Source: Geodermatophilus africanus
GTDB lineage: Bacteria; Actinomycetota; Actinomycetes; Mycobacteriales; Geodermatophilaceae
Assembly: GCF_900107105.1 (NCBI RefSeq)
Contig: NZ_FNOT01000002.1
Coordinates: 62,001-126,000, forward strand
DNA: 64,000 nt
Direction: 5' to 3'
Below are positions 6,455 to 14,553 of this stretch, piece by piece. The translations under genes were made by a program, and so were the position numbers. Below the pieces are notes generated by a model. That model saw only the letters and a list, made by a program, of their open reading frames with translations. It was not told the DNA's origin and ran no database searches. Each line of letters opens with the position of its first letter. The stretch's first letter is position 1.

Positions 6455-8452
6455 ATGGACGACGGGGCGGGCACCGTGTCTGCGCCCGTGGTGGGGTGGG
6501 CGTCCGGGCCGCTGGGCGCGGTGCAGGCCGCGGATCGGGAGATCGCCCGGCAGACGGCGGTCCGGGCCCGGGCGGTGGCGGCGTTCGCCGCGTCCCGGCC
6601 GGCGTCGGTCGACCGGGCGCAGGGGGAGCCCGGGGCGATGTCGGCCGAGCGGTGGGCGGCCCGTCCGGAGGTGCTGCGGGCGGTGTCGGAGTGGGCGACG
6701 CCGGAGCTGGCGATCGCGCTGAACCTGACCCGGCGGGCCGCGGAGGTGCTGCTGGAGGAGTCCCTGACGCTGGTGTCCCGGCTGCCCGCGACGCTGGGTG
6801 CGCTGGAGTGCGGGCTGCTGCACCGGGGGCATCTGTGGCACCTGCTGGACAAGGTCGCACCGGTCGCCGACGACGGGCTGCGCGCGGAGATCGAGGCCGA
6901 GCTGTTGACCTGGGTGGGTCGCCGCCGGACGGTGACGTCGCCGGCGCAGTTGGGCGACAAGGCCCGCGTGCTGGTGGCAAAGCGGGACGCGGCGGCCGCC
7001 GGGCGGCGGCTGGCGAGGGCCCTGGCGGAGCGCGGGGTCTCGATCCGGCCGGACCGGGTCGAGGGCATGGGTGTGGTGAGCGTGTACTGCGCGCTGCCCG
7101 AGGCGCGGGCGTTCTACGGCGCCCTGGTGCGGTGCGCCGAGGCGCTGGTGGACGAGCCGGGCGGGCCGGTGCGCACCCGCGGGCAGAAGATGGTCGACGC
7201 GCTGCTGGACCTGGTGCTGCGGCCCGGTGAGACGGAGTTGCCGCCGGTGCGGGTGCTGCTCACGATCGTGGCGTCGGTGGCCACCATGCTGGGCGGGGAC
7301 GCCCCGGCCGAGCTGGACGGGGAGGTGCTGCCGGCGGAGCTGGCCCGCCAGCTGGTGCGCGCCTTCGCCGGCCAGTCGCCGGTTGCGGATGTGCCCGAGG
7401 CAGAGCCGGCGCCCGCTGTGGCATGGCAGGAGGTCGAGCAGGCCGAGCTGGCTGCCTGGTGGGACGAGGTGGAGCGCCGCCTGTTCGCCGGCGAGCTGCT
7501 CGAGGAGCCCGACGGGGAACCGGACCCGCTGTCCGCCGACGATCTCACCGAGGTCGAGCGCGACGGATCCGACTGGCCGCCCGGTCCCGGCACCCCTCGC
7601 CTCTGCGCCGCCGAGGATGCGGGCACCCGATCCGCCGGGATGCCGGACTCCGAAGGCCCGCCGGACACCGACCGGGCACCGTCACCGGACACCGCTCGGC
7701 CGCCGGGCGGCGACCCGCCGCCGGGTGGCTGGTGGGCGGCCGCGGACCGGGCGGTGGAGGGTGCCGGGGCGGCGGTGCACGCCGCCCGCACGGCACTCGG
7801 CCACGCCGCCCGCAGTGTGCGCACCGCGGCCCAGGCCGACGCCGCCGACGAGGCCGTCTGGGCGGCGGGCCCGGCCGGTCAGGTCGGTGCGGCCACCGAC
7901 ACCCTCGGCGCGCTGGCGGTGGCCGCGGACGCCCAGCGCGAGCGGCTCGCCGCGCTGCTGGACGCGACCGCCGGTGGCGGGCTGGCCGACCGGCCGCGCC
8001 TGGTGCTCGCCGACGCGGTGAGCGGCGCACTGCTCACGCTGACCGACCTGCCCGGGCTGCGCCGCACCGGCACCTGCGGCAAGCCGGCCTGCCGCCGTCG
8101 CCCGCAGTCCTGCACCCACGACCTCACCGGCCGGCCCGGCCTGGCCCCGCCCGACCCGACCGACGGCTACCGGCCGACCGCCGCGCTGGACCGGCAGGGC
8201 CGGGCCCGGGACCGCCGCTGCCGGTTTCCCGGCTGCCGCCGCCGGGTGCCCGACGCCGGCGAGCTGGACCACCACCGGCCGCACGCCGTCGGCGGGCGGA
8301 CCGCCGCGGCGAACCTGGCCGGCTACTGCACCGGCGACCACCGCGGCAAGCACCAGGCCCCCGGCTGGCGCCACGACCTCGCCCCCGACGGCACCCTCAC
8401 CGTCACCACCCCCACCGGACTCACCGCCGTCACCGAGCCACCGCCCTACTGA
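6455..8452 (+). CDS. DUF222 / HNH endonuclease (13E12 repeat family)
   Basis: 665 aa from ATG 6455; an ATG at 6443 lies within the SOS box, so the inner one is preferred. The N-terminal two thirds is the DUF222 domain (REIARQTAVRARAVAAFA ... LNLTRRAAEVLLEESLTL ... LPATLGALECGLLHRGHL). A Pro/Asp/Glu-rich low-complexity linker follows around residues 330-430. The C-terminus is an HNH nuclease with paired cysteines (CGKPACRRR and CRFPGCRRR) and the metal site DHHRPHAVGG...NLAGYCTGDHRGKH. Such genes are multi-copy in actinobacteria, possibly selfish or recombination-linked; the predicted LexA control suggests DNA-damage induction. Chromosomal neighbours are unrelated, so it appears to be a single inserted unit. 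Confidence 0.9.
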   Translation: MDDGAGTVSAPVVGWASGPLGAVQAADREIARQTAVRARAVAAFAASRPASVDRAQGEPGAMSAERWAARPEVLRAVSEWATPELAIALNLTRRAAEVLLEESLTLVSRLPATLGALECGLLHRGHLWHLLDKVAPVADDGLRAEIEAELLTWVGRRRTVTSPAQLGDKARVLVAKRDAAAAGRRLARALAERGVSIRPDRVEGMGVVSVYCALPEARAFYGALVRCAEALVDEPGGPVRTRGQKMVDALLDLVLRPGETELPPVRVLLTIVASVATMLGGDAPAELDGEVLPAELARQLVRAFAGQSPVADVPEAEPAPAVAWQEVEQAELAAWWDEVERRLFAGELLEEPDGEPDPLSADDLTEVERDGSDWPPGPGTPRLCAAEDAGTRSAGMPDSEGPPDTDRAPSPDTARPPGGDPPPGGWWAAADRAVEGAGAAVHAARTALGHAARSVRTAAQADAADEAVWAAGPAGQVGAATDTLGALAVAADAQRERLAALLDATAGGGLADRPRLVLADAVSGALLTLTDLPGLRRTGTCGKPACRRRPQSCTHDLTGRPGLAPPDPTDGYRPTAALDRQGRARDRRCRFPGCRRRVPDAGELDHHRPHAVGGRTAAANLAGYCTGDHRGKHQAPGWRHDLAPDGTLTVTTPTGLTAVTEPPPY

Positions 8453-8588
8453 GCCGTGAAGGGGCGGTCACACGCCGGCTCCTCAGCTCCGCAGCGCACT
8501 CCAGCAGCCAAGGGCGGGACCCGACCCGGCGGTACCGCTGCCCGGCGCCGTCGTCGAGCCGGCTGCAGTGTCCGCGCGCGAGGGGTGC

Positions 8589-9074
8589 TCATCCCGGCTC
8601 CAGCGACACGGCCATGAGGACGTCGTCCACGTACCGGCCCTCGAGCAGGAACTCCCCGCGGCGCACCCCCTCCACCGCGAAGCCGCAGTCGGCGTAGAGC
8701 GCTCGTGCCCCGTGGTTGGTCGCCAGCACGTAGAGGGTCAGCCGTCGCGCGCCGCGCCGCCGGGCCTCCTCGATCGCCGCGGCCACCAGCACCCGCCCCA
8801 CGCCGCGGCGCTGCGCGGCCGGGTCGACCGCCAGCCCGCCCACCTGGAGGACGTGCCGGTTGGCCGCCACGGCCGTCGGCCGGCGCAGCTTCACGTAGCC
8901 GACCACTGCGCCGTCCAGCTCGGCGACGAGGACGTCCTCGGGCGCGTCATGGGCGAAGAGGTCGACGTCATCCGGCCACAGCGGCACGGGAGCCACGGCC
9001 GGCGACCACGTCGCGCGGTCGAGCGCCGCGAGCCGGCGCTCGTCGTCCCGGGTGGCCCTGCGGAGGGTGGTCAC
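8589..9074 (-). CDS. GNAT N-acetyltransferase (RimI-like)
   Basis: 161 aa from GTG 9074; longer upstream reading is possible but is Pro/Arg-rich and unlike protein. The GNAT core reads VLVAELDGAVVGYVKLRRP, then LQVGGLAVDPAAQRRGVGRVLVAAAIEEA with the acetyl-CoA loop QRRGVG, and LYVLATNHGARALYADCGFAVEG with the C-terminal N-A-Y-GF signature. Likely acetylates an amine-containing small molecule or a protein N-terminus in the cytosol. Divergent from the DHFR-like gene over about 100 bp. Confidence 0.87.
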   Translation of the reverse strand: MTTLRRATRDDERRLAALDRATWSPAVAPVPLWPDDVDLFAHDAPEDVLVAELDGAVVGYVKLRRPTAVAANRHVLQVGGLAVDPAAQRRGVGRVLVAAAIEEARRRGARRLTLYVLATNHGARALYADCGFAVEGVRRGEFLLEGRYVDDVLMAVSLEPG

Positions 9075-9172
9075 CTCGCACCACCGAAACCCCCGGGGTA
9101 GCCGACCGGTGGCGATGAGTCCGGCCCGGCCGGCCGGTCCCACTGGCAGGACGACGAGGACGGGAGGGACCC

Positions 9173-9730
9173 ATGGCCCGGCTGATCGCGGGGATGACGG
9201 TGTCGCTGGACGGCTACGTGCAGGACGCCGAGGGCAGCGCGGCCGCGCTGTACACCGACCTCGTCGACCTGCAGGACTCACCGTACATGAGGGCGATGCA
9301 GGACGAGACCGGCGCGGTGCTGATGGGCCGCCGGACGTTCGAGATGGCCGGCGACACCGACAGCTACGCCGACAGCTACGAGCTGCAGGTGCCGATCTTC
9401 GTGCTCACCCACACGCCGCCCGCGGTCGCGCCCAAGCGCAACGAACGGCTGTCCTTCACGTTCGTCACGGACGGTGTCGTGTCCGCCGTCGCGCAGGCCG
9501 CCGCGGCGGCGGGGGAGCGGGCCGTGACCGTGGTCGGCGGCGTCGACCTCAACCGCCAGCTGCTCGCCGCGGGCCTGGTCGACGAACTGCGCGTCGACGT
9601 CATGCCCGTCCTGCTCGGCGCCGGTCTGCGGCTGTTCGACGGCACACCGCCCCTGGCCCTGGAGAAGCTCGGCGTCGACGACGTCGGCCCGCGGACCAGC
9701 CTGCGCTTCCGCGTGCTGCGGTCGGGCTGA
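9173..9730 (+). CDS. Dihydrofolate reductase-family protein (RibD C-terminal fold)
   Basis: 185 aa. Opens with LIAGMTVSLDGYVQDAEG, then GAVLMGRRTFEMAG and VVGGVDLNRQLLAAGLVDELRVDVMPVLLGAGLRLFDG, the three conserved blocks of the RibD-C/DHFR-like NADPH-binding family seen as free-standing proteins in actinobacteria. These are not true folate reductases; roles are mostly unknown (reductases of pterin-like or other substrates). ATG 9173 has a good ribosome site (ACGGGAGGGACCC). The gene lies between a divergent GNAT gene and a convergent hydrolase gene, so it is probably monocistronic. Confidence 0.85.
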   Translation: MARLIAGMTVSLDGYVQDAEGSAAALYTDLVDLQDSPYMRAMQDETGAVLMGRRTFEMAGDTDSYADSYELQVPIFVLTHTPPAVAPKRNERLSFTFVTDGVVSAVAQAAAAAGERAVTVVGGVDLNRQLLAAGLVDELRVDVMPVLLGAGLRLFDGTPPLALEKLGVDDVGPRTSLRFRVLRSG

Positions 9731-9741
9731 GGCGGGCGCGG

Positions 9742-10491
9742 TCAGAGGGTGGTCCAGAAGCCCTCGAGCACCGCGGCACCGCGCTGGGGGTCCTCGACCA
9801 TCCACCAGTGCCCGAGGCCGTCGAGCACCTCGGCCCGGGCACCGGCGCGGGCCGCAGCACGACGCCGCTGGGCGTCCGTGCCGACGAAGGAGTCCTCCGA
9901 CGGGAGCAGCGCCAGCCCGGGGCGGGCGGCGGCGGCCTCCAGCGACCGGCCCGCCTCGGTCATCGCCGGCTGGGCCGCCGAGCGGTAGAGCGCCAGGACC
10001 GCTCGGCCCATGTCGTCGTCCTGCCCGGCGGCCACCTGCTCCGCCACGCTTTGCGGAAAGCCGAACGACACCAGCCGCGCGGCCTTGTCAGCGGGACTGC
10101 CGCCCAGCATCTGCGCGATCGACTCCTCGCCGACGCCCGGTTGCTGCCACGCCTGCGCCAGGTCGTGCCAGAGGTAGTCCTCGTCGAAGATGCCGACCGC
10201 GTCGCTGACCCAGCTGCGCACCAGGTCGGGCCGCGCCATGGCCACGTTCACGACGTGGGCGCCGCCCCAGTCGTGGCCGACCAGGTCGACCGGCTCGCCG
10301 ATCCGCTCGAGCTCCCCGACCAGCCAGTCGCGGTACTCGAGCACGGTCGCTCCGAAGCCCGGCGGCAGCGGCGCACCGAAGCCGGGCGGGGCCAGCCGGA
10401 CGACGTCTCGCTGCAGGCAGCTCGCGAGGGGGTCCCACAGCGCCGGGGTCTCGGGGTTGCCGTGCACGAGGACGGCGGGCGGGTTCGTCAC
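9742..10491 (-). CDS. Alpha/beta hydrolase, haloalkane dehalogenase/epoxide hydrolase-like
   Basis: 249 aa from GTG 10491. HGNPETPALWDPL is the oxyanion-hole segment, and the nucleophile elbow is VGHDWGG with Asp74 in place of Ser, followed by Trp75. An Asp nucleophile with HGNP and D-W is the arrangement of haloalkane dehalogenases and epoxide hydrolases, which form an ester intermediate on aspartate. The C-terminal His is in LDGLGHWWMVEDP. Cytosolic, no signal. Which of the two reactions it performs, or another C-X hydrolysis, cannot be told from sequence alone. It converges on the DHFR-like gene with an 11-bp gap. Confidence 0.82.
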   Translation of the reverse strand: MTNPPAVLVHGNPETPALWDPLASCLQRDVVRLAPPGFGAPLPPGFGATVLEYRDWLVGELERIGEPVDLVGHDWGGAHVVNVAMARPDLVRSWVSDAVGIFDEDYLWHDLAQAWQQPGVGEESIAQMLGGSPADKAARLVSFGFPQSVAEQVAAGQDDDMGRAVLALYRSAAQPAMTEAGRSLEAAAARPGLALLPSEDSFVGTDAQRRRAAARAGARAEVLDGLGHWWMVEDPQRGAAVLEGFWTTL

Positions 10492-10613
10492 GGGCGGCTC
10501 CTCGCGGTGTCGGTGCAGGGGCGCAGTCGGAGCCTGCACCACCCACCTGGGAGACGCGGGGGACGACGGACGTCCCGGCTGCGCCGCCGTCCTCGACGAT
10601 CGCGGTCGGACCA

Positions 10614-10631
10614 TTTCGCTGCAGGCACAAG
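10614..10631 (+). promoter_or_regulatory. Possible ClgR-like site in the 234-bp gap before clpP
   Basis: TTTCGCTGCAGGCACAAG resembles the ClgR operator described in other actinobacteria (CGC...GCG half-sites with flanking A/T), but with at least two mismatches. The rest of 10492-10725 shows no clear promoter or hairpin. Confidence 0.2.
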
Positions 10632-10725
10632 AATTGCGCGACGGGCGAAATGCGCCATTCCGGCCGCGCATCCCGTGGTGGTGGGCGATTGACTCCGACC
10701 ACAGGTCCACGGAAGGGGTCGGTCC

Positions 10726-11364
10726 ATGCACGCCACCACACCCACCAGCGTCGACGCGCCGTTCCTGCAGGCAGGGAACGGGCCCGCGTCACTGCACGAC
10801 GCCGTCTCCGACCGGCTGCTGCGGGAGCGCATCGTGTTCCTCGGCAGCCAGGTGGACGACGACATCGCCAACCAGCTCTGCGCGCAGATGCTGCTGCTCT
10901 CGGCCGACGACCCGCGCCGGGACGTCCACCTGTACATCAACTCGCCGGGCGGCTCGGTCAGCGCCGGGATGGCCGTCTACGACACCATGCGCTTCATCGA
11001 CTGCGACGTCGCGACCTACGCGTTCGGGATGGCCGCCTCGATGGGGCAGTTCCTGCTCACCGCGGGCACGCCCGGGAAGCGGTTCTCGCTGCCGCACACC
11101 CGGATCATGATGCACCAGCCCTCGGCGGGGGTCGGCGGGACGCAGTCGGACATCACCATCCAGGCCGACATGCTGCGGCGCCTCAAGCGGGACATCAACC
11201 AGCTGCAGGCGGAGCACTCCGGGCAGAGCGTCGAGCAGATCGAGCGCGACTCCGACCGCGACCGCTGGTTCACCGCCGGACATGCCCGCGAGTACGGCCT
11301 CGTCGACCACGTCGTCCCCTCCGCCGCGGCGCTGCCCGTGCCCGGCCCGGTCGGCGCCCCGTGA
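10726..11364 (+). CDS. clpP: ATP-dependent Clp protease proteolytic subunit
   Basis: 212 aa. The catalytic triad is complete and correctly spaced: Ser105 in YAFGMAASMGQFLL, His130 in RIMMHQPSAG, and Asp179 in SDRDRWFTAG (49 residues after His, as in E. coli ClpP). The family blocks ERIVFLGSQVDDDIAN and YINSPGGSVSAGMAVYDTM are present. ClpP forms double heptamers and degrades proteins delivered by ClpX or ClpC. No clpX and no second clpP adjoin it, whereas the main actinobacterial clpP1P2 pair is usually next to tig/clpX; this is therefore likely an extra paralogue. The following gene overlaps it by 4 bp (GTGA). Confidence 0.92.
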   Translation: MHATTPTSVDAPFLQAGNGPASLHDAVSDRLLRERIVFLGSQVDDDIANQLCAQMLLLSADDPRRDVHLYINSPGGSVSAGMAVYDTMRFIDCDVATYAFGMAASMGQFLLTAGTPGKRFSLPHTRIMMHQPSAGVGGTQSDITIQADMLRRLKRDINQLQAEHSGQSVEQIERDSDRDRWFTAGHAREYGLVDHVVPSAAALPVPGPVGAP

Positions 11365-11946
11365 CCCGGCCGGACGACGCGGTCGCGCGGTACCTGCGGG
11401 CCCTGGATCGGCTCGGCGCCGTCGTTGACGCCGTCCCGGCGGAGCGCTGGGACGCGCCCACGCCCTGCTCCGGCTGGTCGGTCCGCCAGTTGCTGGGTCA
11501 CGTCGTCGACGGGCAGGGCCAGGTGCTCGCAATGCTCGCCGGGGAGGGCCCCCGGGCGCCGGTCCCCGAGCCGGAGGCACTCGGCCTGCTCGCCGGCCCG
11601 GACCCCGCCGGCTCGTGGCGGCGCGCGCACCGGGCAGCCGTCGCGGCGCTCGACGGTGCCGCACCCGGCGCCGTAGTGGCCCACCCTGCTGGGCCCGCGG
11701 ACCGTCGAGCAGCTCCTCGGCATCGCCCTCGTCGAGCCCGTGGTCCATACGTGGGACCTGGCGACGGCGACCGGACGTCCGGCCGACCTCGATCCCGACG
11801 CGGTCCAGGCCCTGCTGCCCGGCGTCCTCGCACTCGGTGAGCAGCTGCAGGCCAGCGGCATGTACGGGCCGCCGGTCCCCGTGCCGGACGACGCACCGGC
11901 GCAGGACCGGCTGCTGGCGGTGCTCGGTCGCCGGCCGCCCGGGTGA
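11361..11946 (+). pseudogene. Frameshifted TIGR03086/maleylpyruvate isomerase-type protein
   Basis: GTG 11361 overlaps the clpP stop. The first frame encodes a DinB-like mycothiol-dependent maleylpyruvate isomerase N-domain (LRALDRLGAVVDAVPAERWDAPTPCSGWSVRQLLGHVVDG, read in parts) up to about 11685. The rest of the domain continues in a different frame: LLGPRTVEQLLGIALVEP, then VVHTWDLATATGRP, to the stop at 11946. The shift lies near 11679-11686, in GGCCCACCC, and corresponds to one extra base. The product of either frame alone would lack half the fold. Either the gene is decaying or a single-base sequence error is present. Confidence 0.75.
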
Positions 11947-11969
11947 CCGTGTGGATCCCTCGTGCGCGG

Positions 11970-11998
11970 TGTCGATCCGGGGGTGCCGCCGTTCGACC
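11970..11998 (+). promoter_or_regulatory. ECF42-type promoter
   Basis: TGTCGA (11970-11975), 18-bp spacer, CGACC (11994-11998). ECF42 sigma factors are reported to recognise TGTCGA at -35 and CGA/TC at -10. This site is about 50 bp upstream of the DGPF gene, whose partner is the ECF42 sigma factor itself, so autoregulation is the natural reading. Confidence 0.65.
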
Positions 11999-12047
11999 GA
12001 GGGGTGAGAGGGTCCGACGGGGACCCGGGAACGGTAGGGAGACCACC

Positions 12048-12467
12048 GTGAAGTACATGCTGATCATGCGTGCCACCGACGAGACGTACGCCGCCTCCCG
12101 GGACGTCGACTTCTCCGAGGTCCTCGAGTCCATGGGCCGGTTCAACGACGAGATGATCCGGGCCGGCGTCCTGGTCGCGGCCGAGGGGCTGGAGGACGCG
12201 GCGAAGGGCGTCGTCGTCGACTACTCCGTGCAACCCCCGGTGGTCACCGACGGCCCGTACGGGGAGACCAAGGAGCTCTTCGGCGGCTTCTGGATCCTCG
12301 ACGTGGCCTCGCTGGAGGAGGCCGTGGAGTGGGCCAAGCGGGCGCCGATGGCCGGTCCGGGCAGCAAGGCCGAGATCCGCCGCGTCGCCAGCATCGACGA
12401 GTTCCCGCAGGACAACGAGTGGATCCGGAAGGAGCGGGAGTGGCGGGTGGCGACCGGCCAGCTGTGA
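12048..12467 (+). CDS. DGPF/YCII-domain protein, ECF42 partner
   Basis: 139 aa from GTG 12048 with TAGGGAG just upstream. MKYMLIMRATDETYAAS opens the YCII-like fold, and VVTDGPYGETKELFGGFWILDV is the DGPF signature that names the family. DGPF proteins are small cytosolic alpha/beta barrels that travel with ECF42 sigma factors; their biochemical role is not established (sensor, anti-sigma-like helper or effector have been suggested). Stop overlaps the sigma gene start (GTGA), so the two are translated as a pair. Confidence 0.88.
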   Translation: MKYMLIMRATDETYAASRDVDFSEVLESMGRFNDEMIRAGVLVAAEGLEDAAKGVVVDYSVQPPVVTDGPYGETKELFGGFWILDVASLEEAVEWAKRAPMAGPGSKAEIRRVASIDEFPQDNEWIRKEREWRVATGQL

Positions 12468-13783
12468 GCCGTCCGGGGGGTGGCCGCCCGGCCACCCCCC
12501 GCTCCACGGGCGGCCGGGAGGTGGTCGAGGCGGTGTGGCGGATCGAGTCCGCGCGCATCACCGCGACCCTCGCCCGCTACACCGGGGACCTCGCCCTGGC
12601 CGAGGACGTGGCCCAGGAGGCACTGGCCGAGGCGCTGGTCACCTGGCCCCGGGACGGCGTGCCGCGCGAGCCCGCCGGGTGGTTGCTGACCGTGGGACGA
12701 CGCCGCGCCGTTGACGCCTTCCGCCGCCGCTCGGCCCTCGACGAGCGGTACGCCGTGCTGTCCCGGGACCTGACCGAGGGCGGTGCCGTCACCGGGACGG
12801 CCGCGCCCGACCCCGGCGGACCGGACCGGGACCTGCTCTGGGACCCCGACCGCATAGACGACGACGTGCTCGCGCTGGTGTTCACCGCCTGCCACCCGGT
12901 GCTCTCGCGCGAGGCGCAGGTCGCGCTCACCCTGCGCGTCGTGAGCGGTCTGACCAGCGACGAGATCGCCCGGGCCTTCCTGGTCCCGACCGCCACCGTG
13001 CAGGCGCGCATCACGCGGGCCAAGAGGACGCTCGCCGCGGCGCGGGTGCCGTTCGAGGTGCCGCCGCCCGAGGAGCGGCGCGCGCGGCTGGGTTCGGTGC
13101 TCAGCGTGCTGTACCTCGTCTTCACCGAGGGGTCGACGGCCACCTCCGGGACCGAGTGGATCCGGCCGGACCTGGCCCGCGAGGCGGTCCGGCTCACCCG
13201 CGTGCTGGCGCGGCTGGTGCCCGGCGAGCCGGAGGTGCACGGCCTGCTTGCCCTCCTCGAGCTCACCGCCGCCCGGTTCCCCGCGCGCGTCGGCGACGAC
13301 GGCGAGCCGGTGCTGCTGGAGGCGCAGGACCGCCGGCGGTGGGACCGCGCGGCCGTCCGGCGCGGGCGGGCGGCACTGGCCCAGGCCGGGCTGGTCGGCC
13401 GCGGCCTCGGTCCCTACGGCGTCCAGGCCGCCATCGCCGAGTGCCACGCGGTCGCGCCGTCGGTCGCGGCGACCGACTGGGAGCGGATCGTGCTCCTCTA
13501 CGACGTGCTCGGCCGGATCGCGCCGTCCCCGGTGGTCGAACTCAACCGGGCGGTCGCCGTCTCCTTCGCTCACGGGCCCGCCGCCGCGCTGCCCCTCGTC
13601 GACGGGCTGGCGCGAGCGGGCAGCCTGCCGGGGTCGCACCTGCTGCCGAGCGTCCGGGCCGAGCTGCTCGCGCGGCTCGGCCGGTTCGACGAGGCGCGGC
13701 GCGAGGTCCAGCGAGCGGTGCAGCTCTGCGGCAACGAGCGCGAGCGGGACCTGCTCCGCCGCAAGGCCGCCGCCTGGGCCTGA
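12464..13783 (+). CDS. ECF42-family RNA polymerase sigma factor
   Basis: 439 aa from GTG 12464; an alternative in-frame GTG at 12521 would skip a low-complexity leader that contains the hairpin at 12475-12500. Sigma region 2 lies in IESARITATLARYTGDLALAEDVAQEAL (read in parts), region 4 in VSGLTSDEIARAFLVPTATVQARITRAKR. Unlike ordinary ECF factors, about 200 extra C-terminal residues follow, including LGPYGVQAAIAECHA and LNRAVAVSF, the DUF6596/TPR-like extension that defines ECF42 and replaces an anti-sigma factor in controlling activity. No anti-sigma gene is nearby, in keeping with this. Confidence 0.9.
   Translation: MSRPGGGRPATPRSTGGREVVEAVWRIESARITATLARYTGDLALAEDVAQEALAEALVTWPRDGVPREPAGWLLTVGRRRAVDAFRRRSALDERYAVLSRDLTEGGAVTGTAAPDPGGPDRDLLWDPDRIDDDVLALVFTACHPVLSREAQVALTLRVVSGLTSDEIARAFLVPTATVQARITRAKRTLAAARVPFEVPPPEERRARLGSVLSVLYLVFTEGSTATSGTEWIRPDLAREAVRLTRVLARLVPGEPEVHGLLALLELTAARFPARVGDDGEPVLLEAQDRRRWDRAAVRRGRAALAQAGLVGRGLGPYGVQAAIAECHAVAPSVAATDWERIVLLYDVLGRIAPSPVVELNRAVAVSFAHGPAAALPLVDGLARAGSLPGSHLLPSVRAELLARLGRFDEARREVQRAVQLCGNERERDLLRRKAAAWA
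12475..12500. other. Stable hairpin over the sigma-factor start region
   Basis: Perfect 11-bp stem, GGGGGGTGGCC (12475-12485) and its complement (12490-12500) with a GCCC loop. It begins 8 nt after the DGPF stop codon and would fall within codons 4-13 of the sigma gene if GTG 12464 is used. It could be an attenuator between the two genes or a translational block. Confidence 0.6.
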
Positions 13784-13879
13784 TCGGGCCTCCACCGAGT
13801 ACCGCCCGGCCGGCGACCGGCTGGTGAGTTCGGCACGATCGGCCCGACACCCAGGGCGGCAGCGTGGCAGCCCGGGCGG

Positions 13880-14308
13880 TCAGCGCCTCCGCAGCCGGAC
13901 GAGCACCAGCGCGCCGAGCACCAGCCCGGCACCGGTCAGCCCCCACCGTGCCGCTTCGCTCGACCGCAGCAGGCGCACCGCGTCGACGCGCACCCGCCGC
14001 GTCCCCCACAGCAGGCGGCCGACGGGCGAGTCGACGTCGGCACCGAGGACGGCGACCTCGCCGGTCGGCGCCGCCAGCACCCCCGTGATCCCCTCGGCCG
14101 CCAGCGCCTCGGCCACGGTCGCCACGCTGCCCCGTGCCGACGCGGACCCGGTCGCCCGGGCGGCCGCGCGCAGGTGGTCGACGAAGCCCCGCACGTCCTC
14201 GGTGACCACCCGCACCTGACTCCCGGCCGACTCGACCCGCACCGGGGCGCCGTCCACCTCGATCGACAGGTCGGCGAGCACCTCCAGGCGTCCGCCGTCC
14301 GGCGTCAT
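13880..14308 (-). CDS. Hypothetical protein with C-terminal membrane anchor
   Basis: 142 aa, ATG 14308 overlapping the previous gene's stop (ATGA at 14305-14308). The body is soluble and beta-rich (RLEVLADLSIEVDGAPVRVESAG). The last 25 residues are one hydrophobic helix ending in Arg residues (WGLTGAGLVLGALVLVRLRRR), a tail-anchor arrangement with the bulk of the protein probably outside or inside depending on topology. No known family recognised. It is probably co-expressed with the 82-aa protein just upstream of it. Confidence 0.65.
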   Translation of the reverse strand: MTPDGGRLEVLADLSIEVDGAPVRVESAGSQVRVVTEDVRGFVDHLRAAARATGSASARGSVATVAEALAAEGITGVLAAPTGEVAVLGADVDSPVGRLLWGTRRVRVDAVRLLRSSEAARWGLTGAGLVLGALVLVRLRRR

Positions 14309-14553
14309 CCCCGGCTGGCGTTCTCGGCAGTCGTGATGCGTAGCGTGCCGTTGAGCCGCCACGTCGCCCGCGGGGCGTCCGGGCCGGTCTCCCGCGGCAC
14401 CTCGACGAGCATGTCGACGAACTCGTAGTTGATCGCCGCGCCCTTGCCGGTCAGGTAGCTCCACATCTCCTTGCCGAGGTCGGCGAAGCTCGTGGTGTCG
14501 TGCGACTTGATGTCGCGGGCACCGGTCGCGGCGTCGGTGTCGGTCATGCTCAT
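14305..14553 (-). CDS. Hypothetical protein, 82 aa
   Basis: Starts at ATG 14553 (a second Met two codons in). Soluble. A disordered Asp/Thr/Ala-rich head is followed by FADLGKEMWSYLTGKGAAINYEF and a stretch that reads like a beta-sandwich edge (ATWRLNGTLRITTAE). Not recognised by family. The 4-bp overlap with the tail-anchored protein downstream implies they act together. Confidence 0.6.
   Translation of the reverse strand: MSMTDTDAATGARDIKSHDTTSFADLGKEMWSYLTGKGAAINYEFVDMLVEVPRETGPDAPRATWRLNGTLRITTAENASRG

Noticed and set aside
6455-8452. Homing endonuclease or transposon cargo
   Set aside because: No flanking terminal repeats, target duplication or transposase. DUF222-HNH genes are ordinary in this group.
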